Positions 31,293 through 38,957 of a stretch of 38,957 bases of DNA are shown one piece after another. The notes below the pieces were generated by a model, which was not told the DNA's origin, did not search any database, and was given only the letters and a program-made list of their open reading frames with translations. Position numbers and translations under genes: made by a program. Position 1 is the stretch's first letter; each line of letters opens with the position of its first letter. This DNA is from a virus, in IMG/VR virus record IMGVR_UViG_3300030329_006122, positions 1-38,957 of that record; one strand, 5' to 3'.

Positions 31293-33099
31293 TTCATATG
31301 ATGCTATACAGGTGGACAGCCCATTAGAGAAGTATACTGATGGATATGCTCCAACAGAAAAGGATAGAAGAATTCTAAAATATCTATCTAAAATGTTTGA
31401 TGAGTCTAAGAGATCTAGAGCTCATAAGGTTCCTAGGTGGAGAAGGAATGAGGAACTATATAATGGAGATTATTTTAAGCCTTTCAAGTTACCAAAATAT
31501 AAGTCCAGAATAATTGCTAATTCTTGTCATTCGATTGTTGAAACAATGTATTCCATATTAACAGATAGATTTCCCAAGGTTGATTTAATGCCTAAATCCG
31601 AAGACCAAGTTGAGATAGCACAAGTATCACAAGATGCCATAGAGTCTGAGATGAAAAAAAGAAAAGCATTAAGGGCCATAAGTGGTATGAAAAGGGATGG
31701 ATTAATATATGGTAATGGTTTTGTTAAGATGTCAATGGAGGGAGGCAGGATTAATTATTCTGTTCCAGACATTTATACAGTATTCGTGGATCCTTTAGCA
31801 ACCAATTTAAATAATGCAAAATGTGTAACCTTTGCTACTCCAACATATGTACAAGAGATAAGAGATTTATATGAAAATGGAAAGTATGTAAAATCCGAAG
31901 GAAAGTTGGATGAATATAAATCATTTGTTAGAGGTACTGCAGATGGTGATGCTGCCCAAGTATCAACAGGTGCTCCTGGTGGTGTTGGTAATCTTACATA
32001 CCCAGATGGTACGAGTGCGAGTGGAGAGGCGAGAACTGATTATATTGAGCAATCTCCTGCATATGAAGAAGAAGCCTCTGGCGAATATATGGGTGGACAG
32101 GCTTTATTGAAAGAGGCATGGCATCTATATAAAGGTGAGTGGTGGATCACTACATGGTCTGGTAAAGTATTACTTCAACATGTTAAGTCACCATTTGACT
32201 TTTGTCCTATAGTAATGTTCCAAAACTATGGAGATGAGCATCATTTTTGGGGCAAGGGTGAACCTGAAATAATTGAACCATTAACAGTTGGAACTGCCAT
32301 AATGCTATCACAATCAATTGATAACATGATATACCATGGCAATCCAGCTTGGATCATGAGTAAGTCGATGGCTAAAAATCAAGGGAATAGACCTAGTGAT
32401 AAGCCAGGTCAAGTATTTTGGACATCTGGGCCACATGAGATGGCACAGAGAATTCCTGCAGGAGCACCATCACCTGCGAACCTTCCAATAGTAGAACAAT
32501 TAATGAAATTAACAGATTCAATATCTGGAATACATGACATTACTCAAGGTAGAAATCCTTCAGGAGTAACTGCATCCAGAGCAATAGCCCAATTACAAGA
32601 AGCATCTCAGCAAATTATTAGAGCAAAGGAAAGAGATATTGGTACAGATGCGATAGTAGATCTATACAAGATAACATTATATATGATGCATTCTAATTAT
32701 GAAGACAGTATAAGAGTTAGAAAAGAGGCTGAAACTGGTGGATATGAATTTATAGAAATAGCCCCATATGACATAGATCCAGACTTAGATTTTAAATATG
32801 TTCCAGGATCAACAATGCCAGAGTCAAGAGCACAAAGAATTGATCAAGCATTGGATTACATGCAAATGGGATTATTGGATCCAGAGAAATTCTGGAAATG
32901 GCATGATAGGGATATGTCTAGGGAAATATTGAATGAAATCATGGAAGAAAAGCAAATGCAACAAGATGCCATGGAGAGGGATCAAGAAGTGCTATCTGGC
33001 TCCACAGATCCTAGGGAAATAGAGGATGCATTGCTAAGGCAAAGGGAAGCACAGGGTATGAATCAGCCACCCATGGAGGATCCTAATGCCAGGAAGTAG
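31285..33099 (+). CDS. Portal protein (P22-like)
   Basis: 604 residues. The N-terminal part ('SRIIANSCHSIVETMYSILTDRFPKVDLMP', 'AISGMKRDGLIYGNGFVKM') and the middle part ('IIEPLTVGTAIMLSQSIDNMIYHGNPAWIMSK', 'ISGIHDITQGRNPSGVTASRAIAQLQEA') follow the portal plan of P22-type and related podoviruses. A flexible Gly/Ser/Asp-rich loop (about 214-250) may be a crown or clip insertion. The C-terminus is Gln/Glu-rich helix ('REILNEIMEEKQMQQDAMERDQE'). Twelve copies would form the DNA entry vertex that binds TerL outside and the adaptor below. AAGGAT is the ribosome site. Confidence 0.88.
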   Translation: MPDSYDAIQVDSPLEKYTDGYAPTEKDRRILKYLSKMFDESKRSRAHKVPRWRRNEELYNGDYFKPFKLPKYKSRIIANSCHSIVETMYSILTDRFPKVDLMPKSEDQVEIAQVSQDAIESEMKKRKALRAISGMKRDGLIYGNGFVKMSMEGGRINYSVPDIYTVFVDPLATNLNNAKCVTFATPTYVQEIRDLYENGKYVKSEGKLDEYKSFVRGTADGDAAQVSTGAPGGVGNLTYPDGTSASGEARTDYIEQSPAYEEEASGEYMGGQALLKEAWHLYKGEWWITTWSGKVLLQHVKSPFDFCPIVMFQNYGDEHHFWGKGEPEIIEPLTVGTAIMLSQSIDNMIYHGNPAWIMSKSMAKNQGNRPSDKPGQVFWTSGPHEMAQRIPAGAPSPANLPIVEQLMKLTDSISGIHDITQGRNPSGVTASRAIAQLQEASQQIIRAKERDIGTDAIVDLYKITLYMMHSNYEDSIRVRKEAETGGYEFIEIAPYDIDPDLDFKYVPGSTMPESRAQRIDQALDYMQMGLLDPEKFWKWHDRDMSREILNEIMEEKQMQQDAMERDQEVLSGSTDPREIEDALLRQREAQGMNQPPMEDPNARK

Positions 33100-33316
33100 G
33101 AATGAATTAGAAGGTCAAGATTTTGGTGTATCTAAATCAAAGGCATCAAAAAGAGGGATATTTTCACTGCATAAGTGGTGTACCATTAATGGATATCCTG
33201 GAGTAACCAAGGAGTGTATTGCATCTGCCAAGCAGAGCAGTGATCCAAAGATAATCGAAATGACAAAACAAGCACTGCTAAATAAAATAGCAGAGAAAGG
33301 TAATGATGGAATTTAA
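33086..33316 (+). CDS. Small head-region protein of unknown function
   Basis: 76 residues, basic, with two cysteines ('HKWCTINGYPGVTKECIASAK') and a helical end ('IIEMTKQALLNKIAEKGNDG'). GGAGG lies 6 nt before the ATG, inside the portal 3' end; the overlap with the portal is 14 bp and with the next gene 14 bp. It sits between portal and scaffold, where phages often keep small head accessory genes. Confidence 0.6.
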   Translation: MPGSRNELEGQDFGVSKSKASKRGIFSLHKWCTINGYPGVTKECIASAKQSSDPKIIEMTKQALLNKIAEKGNDGI

Positions 33317-33809
33317 ACCAACAAACCTACTTGCTAGAAAGAAAAAGAAATCGGCAGGTGGAAAAAAACAGCTATATAAAACAATAGCTCACTACAAAAG
33401 TATGGGCATACCATTGGGCTTTATTAAAGATAAGATAATCGGTGGTGCAGGGCGAGATTTCTCTGTGAACCCTAGAACTGGACAGAAATGGACAGTAGAT
33501 GAGGCTGCGAAATATGCTTGGGATTCTGGTAAAAAGCTATTTGATTATGGTGGAAAACCTTATGAGGCATATGAGGAAAAGGTAAAACAAGAAGAGAAAA
33601 AAGAAGAGAAAAAGAAAGATGATAAAACTCCCATCAATAAACTAGATGAGAAAAAGCCTGTAGAGAAAAAAGCTCCAGAGAAAAAAACTCAAGAGCAAAA
33701 AACTCCAGAGAAAAAAGATGATGTTAAATTGGTAGCTCCAGTGAAAAAAGAGGAGCAAAAATCTGATACTGTAATAAGAGCAAGAGCAAGGATGCACCAA
33801 GTAAATTAA
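33303..33809 (+). CDS. Head-region protein with Lys/Glu-rich repeat tail
   Basis: 168 residues. Residues 15-95 are a compact domain ('AHYKSMGIPLGFIKDKII', 'GRDFSVNPRTGQKWTVDEAAKYAWDSG'). The rest is low-complexity Lys/Glu/Pro sequence with repeated 'PEKK' and 'KTPEKK' units, encoded by a visible near-repeat around 33660-33720. The tail is probably disordered and could bind partners or DNA. Its order between portal and scaffold suggests a head maturation or assembly factor; no family is recognised. Confidence 0.6.
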   Translation: MMEFKPTNLLARKKKKSAGGKKQLYKTIAHYKSMGIPLGFIKDKIIGGAGRDFSVNPRTGQKWTVDEAAKYAWDSGKKLFDYGGKPYEAYEEKVKQEEKKEEKKKDDKTPINKLDEKKPVEKKAPEKKTQEQKTPEKKDDVKLVAPVKKEEQKSDTVIRARARMHQVN

Positions 33810-33842
33810 TTTCAACAGACCAACCCAATAAGGAGAGTCTAA

Positions 33843-34742
33843 ATGGTAAACCAATATAATGATATAGAAATATCAGAAGAAGAAAAGGCCAGTTTATCTG
33901 AGCCTGAAGAGGCTACACAGCCACAACAAGCAGAGGAACCTGCAGAGCCTTCGCAAGAAGTAAATTCGGCAGAGTCTAATAATGCACCAGAAGATGCTCT
34001 GGTAGAAAAGGCATCAGAAGATGATGGTATCAACCTGGATGAGTATGACATTGAGGTGGATGGGGAAACCTATTCAGCCGAGCAGATCCAACAATGGATG
34101 AATGATTCTAATAATAAAGAAGCATGGCAAAAATCAAATACTCAAAAAGCACAAGAGCTATCGCAATGGAACAACTTGATCGATAAGATTAATGGTGATG
34201 AGAAGTTTAGAGATTACATGGGTGATTTCTTCTATGATAATCCAGAAGAACTTGCAAAATTAAATCTAAATGGTGAAGCTGAAGGGATTGGTATTAACGA
34301 TCCCATGTCATCTAATGATGGTATGCAAGAACCTACTGAAAATCAACCATCCGATCCAAGGTTAGATGAATTGGATGAAAAGGTGGCTGAACTTCAATCT
34401 GCTGAAGTAGTGAAAGAGTTAGAAAATGACATGGATACATTAGTCCAAGATAATAAGGAAATCTTTGAAACAGAACAAGATGAATTGAATTTTTTGGAAT
34501 TTTGTGTTGAAAATCAAGTTTCTGATTTAACTACAGGTTTCATGTTATATACATGGGATAGTCTTATGGAACAAAAGAACCATCTTGAGAAACTTCAAGG
34601 AAACAAAGAGAAAAATCAGGGGGTAATTGTTGGTACTCGTGAAGCAGGAGGCCCAGAGCAGAATGCTCCTAAAGCCTACTCGAATTACAAAGACATGAGT
34701 ATAGATGATCCTGATATTTCTAAGTATTTTAATAATGACTAA
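33843..34742 (+). CDS. Putative scaffolding protein
   Basis: 299 residues, strongly acidic. It has a disordered Glu/Pro/Ala N-terminus (1-60), a central helical region ('SAEQIQQWMNDSNNKEAWQKSNTQKAQELSQW') and coiled-coil-like helices at 175-255, ending in a conserved-looking 'DPDISKYFNND'. This composition and its place directly before the major capsid gene are typical of scaffolds, which shape the prohead and leave before packaging. AAGGAGAG precedes the ATG. No protease is visible next to it. Confidence 0.7.
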   Translation: MVNQYNDIEISEEEKASLSEPEEATQPQQAEEPAEPSQEVNSAESNNAPEDALVEKASEDDGINLDEYDIEVDGETYSAEQIQQWMNDSNNKEAWQKSNTQKAQELSQWNNLIDKINGDEKFRDYMGDFFYDNPEELAKLNLNGEAEGIGINDPMSSNDGMQEPTENQPSDPRLDELDEKVAELQSAEVVKELENDMDTLVQDNKEIFETEQDELNFLEFCVENQVSDLTTGFMLYTWDSLMEQKNHLEKLQGNKEKNQGVIVGTREAGGPEQNAPKAYSNYKDMSIDDPDISKYFNND

Positions 34743-34760
34743 ACAAATAAGGAGGTCGTG

Positions 34761-35882
34761 ATGGCCCTTAATTATGATTCATTGAGTGCTTTGACTCGTG
34801 ATAAATTCCTTCCAGTATTGGTCGATAATATTTTTAACTCCAACCCATTAACTTTAAAGTTATTAGCAAATGCTGAAAAGTTAGATGGTGGTAAAAAGAT
34901 TATTACTCCGATTGAATATGGAAAAAATACTGCACAAGGTTTTTATTCTGGGTATGATGTACTTGATACAACACCTTCTGATCCAATTACTGCAGCAGAA
35001 TGGAACTGGAAACAGGCATTCTCTACTATAACAATAAGTGGTGAAGAAGAATTAAAAAATAGTGGTGACAGCCAAGTGCTTTCACTATTAAAATCCAAAA
35101 TGAAAAATGCAGAGAAATCTTTGAAAGATTTGTTTGGAACGAAATTGTTTCAGAATGCTGCTCCAGGTTCTAATGAGATTACATCATTAGTTGGATCAGC
35201 AGTTGGCAATGCTATAGATTGTGATGCAGCTGCAAGTGATGATCCACTTGCTTTGATAGATGCAGTACAACACGATTCTAGTACACATCATGCAGGAGGT
35301 AATCTAGATAACTGTATCGTAGGTTATAACAGAAGCCTAGGTGGTATCAATTCTGATACTTACACATGGTGGGATTCAAGATTTGCCTCTCTTGCAGTAG
35401 ATGCTAGTAATGTACATGGTCAAGCAACAGCAGCATCTTTTACAGCAGCAACTGCTACTGTTAATGGTGTAGCTAACATTATCAAAAAAATGACACAGAT
35501 GTATGGTGCATTAACAATTGACAATGATTCTCCAGACTTGATTGTCGTACCCCAGGTGATCTTTGATTGCTATGAAACTGCATTACAGCCTTCCAAAAGG
35601 TTTGAAGGTGATGCTGTTTTGGCAGATGCAGGATTCCAGACATTAAAGTTCAAGGGTGCATCTGTGGTGGTAGATAGTCATTGCCCTGCAGGTCACATGA
35701 TATTTTTGAATACAAAATATCTGGATTTCAAAGTGCATAATAAACGAAATTTCTCGTTTGAGAATTTCATGAAACCAATTAACCAAGATGCTAGAGTAGC
35801 CAAAATATTCTGGATGGGTCAGTTAACTTGTACTAACCCTCGTATGCAAGGATGTATTGTTGGCTTACCTACTGGCTATTAA
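34761..35882 (+). CDS. Major capsid protein
   Basis: 373 residues. The ATG at 34761 is preferred over the GTG at 34758, because AAGGAGG then ends 5 nt upstream. N-terminal segments 'KKIITPIEYGKNTAQGFYSGYDVLD' and 'WKQAFSTITISGEEELKNSG', followed by the long helix 'LLKSKMKNAEKSLKDLFGT', match the HK97-fold coat proteins of this phage type (N-arm, E-loop, spine helix). 'DNDSPDLIVVPQVIFDCYETAL' and 'FKGASVVVD' to 'HMIFLNTKYLDFKVHNKRNF' form the A- and P-domain strands. No long cleavable N-terminal delta domain is present, so the separate scaffold fills that role. Confidence 0.88.
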   Translation: MALNYDSLSALTRDKFLPVLVDNIFNSNPLTLKLLANAEKLDGGKKIITPIEYGKNTAQGFYSGYDVLDTTPSDPITAAEWNWKQAFSTITISGEEELKNSGDSQVLSLLKSKMKNAEKSLKDLFGTKLFQNAAPGSNEITSLVGSAVGNAIDCDAAASDDPLALIDAVQHDSSTHHAGGNLDNCIVGYNRSLGGINSDTYTWWDSRFASLAVDASNVHGQATAASFTAATATVNGVANIIKKMTQMYGALTIDNDSPDLIVVPQVIFDCYETALQPSKRFEGDAVLADAGFQTLKFKGASVVVDSHCPAGHMIFLNTKYLDFKVHNKRNFSFENFMKPINQDARVAKIFWMGQLTCTNPRMQGCIVGLPTGY

Positions 35883-35896
35883 AAAGGAGGTAGATA

Positions 35897-36385
35897 ATGA
35901 GTTATAGTTTAAATAATATTCTGCCTGGGAGTTTTAGTAATGTAGATACATCACGAAAATTCAATCTTGGTGCAGTTGCCTTTGATGCTGATGGTAATGG
36001 TTATAGGTATGTTCAGGTTGATGTAGCAGGAACAGCAGATTGGGCAGCTGGGAAACCAGTTGGTTTGATTTCTGGTGGAACTGCATATGAATGTGCTGCT
36101 GACTTACCAACAGGTGTTAACTGTTGTGGAATAGCACAAGCCACTATAGATGTTTCAGCTTATACAGATGGAACAGATACTCTATATGCTTGGATTCAAG
36201 TAAGTGGATCTGCTGCTGTAACCCTTCATAGTGGTACAGATGTTACACATGGTTTACATGTTGTATGGCATGCAGATGGAACAGTTGACTTATTGGCTGC
36301 AGGAGAAGAGCATCAATCAATGGGTTTTTGTATAGGAGGTAGTGGTACTACTTCTCTTACAATCCAATTGCAAGGAATGCTATAG
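35897..36385 (+). CDS. Putative capsid decoration protein
   Basis: 162 residues, almost all beta-strand-like, rich in Gly, Ala, Thr and Val ('RYVQVDVAGTADWAAGKPVGLI', 'LYAWIQVSGSAAVTL'), with four cysteines. AAGGAGG lies 6 nt before the ATG and the gene follows the coat gene by 14 bp. Small beta-rich proteins here usually bind the outside of the capsid as cement or decoration. A hairpin closes this pair of highly expressed genes. Confidence 0.6.
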   Translation: MSYSLNNILPGSFSNVDTSRKFNLGAVAFDADGNGYRYVQVDVAGTADWAAGKPVGLISGGTAYECAADLPTGVNCCGIAQATIDVSAYTDGTDTLYAWIQVSGSAAVTLHSGTDVTHGLHVVWHADGTVDLLAAGEEHQSMGFCIGGSGTTSLTIQLQGML

Positions 36386-36396
36386 AATAAATAACA

Positions 36397-36424
36397 ATCT
36401 CCCCCTGGGAAACTAGGGGGAGAT
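36397..36424 (+). terminator. Stem-loop after capsid genes, weak or partial terminator
   Basis: ATCTCCCCCT (36397-36406) pairs perfectly with AGGGGGAGAT (36415-36424) around an 8-nt loop. The plus strand lacks a T-run after it, so full termination is unlikely. Partial attenuation or protection of the capsid mRNA 3' end fits its place between capsid and tail genes. Confidence 0.55.
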
Positions 36425-36442
36425 AGAATTAAAGGGGAATGT

Positions 36443-37111
36443 ATGACCTTGGGTCAAATGTATAATGCTTTGAGCATAAAGTTGGAGGATGTGGGGAATA
36501 CTGTTTTCTCAACTACAGACAAGGGTCATGCCATAGGAATAGCACAGAGAACCATAGCATCAATATTAGATGCAACTTATTTAAAAGAATTAGAAAGAAA
36601 ATCTACCAATGTAAGTACCTCAGTTTCCTGGATATCTAGAATTGAAGAGGTGGACTTGCATGAAAAAGGTATTTATCCTTATGGCAATAAGATAACTTTA
36701 GTGCAGGTTCCAACAGCATCTAATGTTGCACAGAGAGGTATGTGTAAGATGGTTGGGCCAGACTTTATTGATCAAGATAAGAACCAATATATATCTTCAG
36801 ATATACATGAAATAATGGTATGTCATTATGGTAAAAAATTATTGTTTTCAGTTACAAATGCTAGAAATTTTCCAGGCTTTTGTCATATAACATATATTGT
36901 AGATCCTGTTGAGTTAACAGATTATACTAATATTCAATCAAGCATACCTTTATCTACAAGTCTACATAGGTTAGTTTTAGATATTGCTGAAGCAGAATTA
37001 TGGCATAGAGATAAAAAATATGAAAGATCTATTACTTCATATACAAAAGCACATACAACATTAAAAACATTAAATGAAAGATTATCTGATGATTATAGGG
37101 AGCAAATTTAA
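36443..37111 (+). CDS. Adaptor or head-completion-like protein
   Basis: 222 residues. N-terminal helices ('GQMYNALSIKLEDV', 'GIAQRTIASILDATYLKELE'), a beta-rich middle and C-terminal helices ('STSLHRLVLDIAEAELWHRDKKYERSITSYTKAHTTLKTL') match the general plan of connector proteins that attach below the portal. The C-terminal domain of the fibre has a similar outline and shares 'YLKELE'. It is the first gene after the capsid hairpin, with AAAGGGGA as ribosome site. A tail terminator or assembly protein is an alternative. Confidence 0.5.
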   Translation: MTLGQMYNALSIKLEDVGNTVFSTTDKGHAIGIAQRTIASILDATYLKELERKSTNVSTSVSWISRIEEVDLHEKGIYPYGNKITLVQVPTASNVAQRGMCKMVGPDFIDQDKNQYISSDIHEIMVCHYGKKLLFSVTNARNFPGFCHITYIVDPVELTDYTNIQSSIPLSTSLHRLVLDIAEAELWHRDKKYERSITSYTKAHTTLKTLNERLSDDYREQI

Positions 37112-37113
37112 CT

Positions 37114-38957
37114 ATGGCTGGTAGATATGTATTCAATGGGGCAGAATTTGGTGATCCAGGCTTTGGAACATATCAAGTAGAGGCTCCAAACCATGGAAGA
37201 GTTTTTGCAGTTCGTAAGGCAGATATGTCTTTAAGTTGGTATACTATAGTTCCTAAAGATGGTGAGTTTTATCTTTATAAATATAAAGGTGAATGGCGAC
37301 ATCAGGATGATTACTTAGATGTTCCACAAGATTGGCCAAATTCTCCCTCATATGATGAAAATCAAGGTTTTCAGTTGATGAATGAAGTTGACAAACAAGA
37401 TATTGCAAATTGTTCGAGTTGGGATAATGCAAATACTTTATCGTTAGATATTAAAGTTATGGATAGGGCTACCTCAAACATTTGTGTTCTTGGTTCTAAT
37501 GATGAACTAGGTGGTGGATTAAAATATTCAGAGTGGACATTAGATCCAGATAATGATACTTTTGTCTTTGTTGATAATAAGAATTTTTCATCTTCATGGT
37601 TAAACCAATACTTAGATGATAATGGTACTGAGGGGCAATATCACAAAAGAAAAATTAGTCTAACAATTGATAATACAGGACTCCCCTGGATTTTTATTGC
37701 AAATGACGATTGTAGAGCTTATACTTTTTGTCCTGTGTCGGTAGGTGATAAGTTTGGAACATGGCGAAATCCTTTTGAAATTGCAGATGCCTCTGGTGCA
37801 TCATCTGAAGAACCTACTAGCTCTCAGCAGTATAGAAGTTTTAATTGTACATCCTTTAGATTTTATTATAGTGGAGCATGGAGGATAGGTATATTTTATG
37901 GCTCAAAACATATATCTTGGAGGATTTCCTACAGGGCTGATACAGATGCATGGAATGCTAGTTGGACAGAGGTGGTTATTGAAGATTATGAAAATGAGGG
38001 AACAGATGCTGGTGAAGCGAATGATTGGAGCAGGAATGATGACCATGTCTGTGTAGATTCTCGTATTTTACCAGGAGATACTGAGAGTACTATTGTTTGG
38101 GGTGGAAAGACTGGTAGTGATAAATATCATCTTATGTGGTATAAAGGGGATTCTGGATCATTTGAAGACATCCAGGACACATATGCATCTGGACACGATG
38201 GCAATACATTACTAACAAGACCAATGCATTTTATTAATTCTCAAGCAGGTAGAATACATGCATATGGTGCAGAGCCATTCCAACCTAATAATGCTACTTC
38301 AACTTCTCAAATACATGAATATGTGTATGATTTAGGAACTGGCGAGTTGGTTAGTACCAGGAACACCATGATGACAGGAATTAGTTCAGCCAATGGTATA
38401 AATAATCCTTTTGGTGTTTCTGCTGCTGAAGGTCATTTAAATGGCACCAATGAATATCCATCTGTTGTGGTTCCTATAATAGCAACGACTTATGGAATTC
38501 AAGGTTTAACCTCAGCTCGTTATGTTTATAACCATGCAAATTGCCAAGCACCAGCAATAGAGTATATATATGGGTGTCAAGATGATACTATTGGTAGGCA
38601 TCCAGATGTTGATGGTTATTGTAGTTGGGGATATAATTCGGAAAATTACACAGATGCAGATGATGAAAATGTAACTGATGTAAATGAGATGATAAATAAT
38701 CCGAGTTTTGATACAAATCCTAATGATGTTGGTACCAACTGGAGGTGGTTTATAAGTCAAGATGGTCAAGCAGTATCATATCCATTTTCATATATAGGAG
38801 GTACTCAGGGTCATTGGTTATGGAGTGAAGCTAATGGAAATATAACACATGTCCCAGTTCTTGAAGGTGAGGAGTTTGCTGAGGTTGGTACTGCTATTGG
38901 TTGGAGGGCTTTGGTTCCAGGTGAGGCAAATATAGTTAGAGGAGCAAGATATAGAGA
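37114..38957 (+). CDS. Tail fibre, N-terminal part (continues at window start)
   Basis: The ATG at 37114 follows the previous stop by 2 bp. The frame is open to the end of the window (614 codons) and continues in phase at base 2, giving 1352 aa in all. Residues 1-480 are beta-rich with many Trp, Tyr, Asp and Gly ('SWYTIVPKDGEFYLY', 'GLPWIFIANDD', 'YHLMWYKGDSG', 'RIHAYGAEPF'), consistent with a beta-propeller like that of the gene at 2587. Residues 487-503 ('GCQDDTIGRHPDVDGYC') are a variant cysteine cassette. From about 525 ('NNPSFDTNPNDVGTNWRWF') begins a carbohydrate-binding, jelly-roll-type module. The likely role is receptor binding. Confidence 0.75.
   Translation, partial: MAGRYVFNGAEFGDPGFGTYQVEAPNHGRVFAVRKADMSLSWYTIVPKDGEFYLYKYKGEWRHQDDYLDVPQDWPNSPSYDENQGFQLMNEVDKQDIANCSSWDNANTLSLDIKVMDRATSNICVLGSNDELGGGLKYSEWTLDPDNDTFVFVDNKNFSSSWLNQYLDDNGTEGQYHKRKISLTIDNTGLPWIFIANDDCRAYTFCPVSVGDKFGTWRNPFEIADASGASSEEPTSSQQYRSFNCTSFRFYYSGAWRIGIFYGSKHISWRISYRADTDAWNASWTEVVIEDYENEGTDAGEANDWSRNDDHVCVDSRILPGDTESTIVWGGKTGSDKYHLMWYKGDSGSFEDIQDTYASGHDGNTLLTRPMHFINSQAGRIHAYGAEPFQPNNATSTSQIHEYVYDLGTGELVSTRNTMMTGISSANGINNPFGVSAAEGHLNGTNEYPSVVVPIIATTYGIQGLTSARYVYNHANCQAPAIEYIYGCQDDTIGRHPDVDGYCSWGYNSENYTDADDENVTDVNEMINNPSFDTNPNDVGTNWRWFISQDGQAVSYPFSYIGGTQGHWLWSEANGNITHVPVLEGEEFAEVGTAIGWRALVPGEANIVRGARYR
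38859..38956. repeat. Right copy of 98-bp terminal direct repeat
   Basis: Identical to bases 1-98. Joining the two copies gives a circle of about 38,858 bp and restores the fibre gene. The last base of the window departs from the repeat, possibly a sequence or assembly edge error. Confidence 0.95.

Noticed and set aside
1-38957. Diversity-generating retroelement, CRISPR array, integrase or attachment site
   Set aside because: Variable tail-like proteins are present, but no reverse transcriptase, template repeat, spaced direct repeats or recombinase motif was seen.

Overview
The window is an essentially complete genome of a small, AT-rich tailed bacteriophage, not bacterial chromosome. Bases 1-98 recur exactly at 38859-38956, and the reading frame that runs off the right edge continues in phase at the left edge. 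The molecule therefore closes into a circle (or carries a short terminal redundancy) of about 38,858 bp. The genes suggest a podovirus: a P22-type portal, a tail nozzle, large ejection proteins, no tail tape-measure, no tail sheath and no major tail tube. Cysteine-containing 'GCTDPxAxNxNP' cassettes, carbohydrate-binding-like tail modules, a giant polyvalent ejection protein and a SpoVG-like protein are features I associate with phages from marine or other aquatic metagenomes. The host cannot be named from the sequence. No integrase, RNA polymerase, DNA polymerase, helicase, primase or tRNA gene was seen, so replication and transcription must lean on the host.

Reading from the right half around the circle, 28641-36385 is the head and packaging module: small proteins, TerS-like protein, TerL, two tiny proteins, portal, two small proteins, a scaffold-like acidic protein, the major capsid protein and a decoration-like protein. 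A 10-bp stem-loop follows. At 36443-38957, continuing at 1-9498, lies the tail module: adaptor-like protein, a 1352-aa fibre spanning the window ends, a second beta-propeller-like fibre, a 1433-aa nozzle protein, a short fibre or needle-like protein and another adaptor-like protein. At 9498-20549 are the ejection proteins, dominated by one 3120-aa protein that takes up about 24% of the genome. At 20479-21814 is a lysis-type cassette (transglycosylase-like lysin, holin-like membrane proteins), closed by a 13-bp hairpin.

The early module runs 21955-27885. It holds a Rad52/Sak-like annealing protein fused to an ExoX-type C-terminal domain, a RecB-like exonuclease, a region that folds into two RNA-like structures, a cytosine-C5 methyltransferase, a winged-helix replication initiator with a zinc finger, two PD-(D/E)XK nucleases, a SpoVG-like protein, a NinG-like protein and several very small genes. 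Most of these overlap or are translationally coupled. A symmetrical hairpin terminator at 27890 separates this module from the only convincing minus-strand gene (27930-28520), which faces away from the packaging module across an AT-rich 120-bp promoter region.

The most unusual items are the structured 23382-23542 region, a KNH-like beta-sandwich apparently split between two neighbouring tail genes, an adaptor-like domain fused to the fibre, the repeated S(Y/F)R motifs in the giant ejection protein, and a small gene after ninG that lacks a normal start codon. All family assignments are by eye from motifs; no database search was run.
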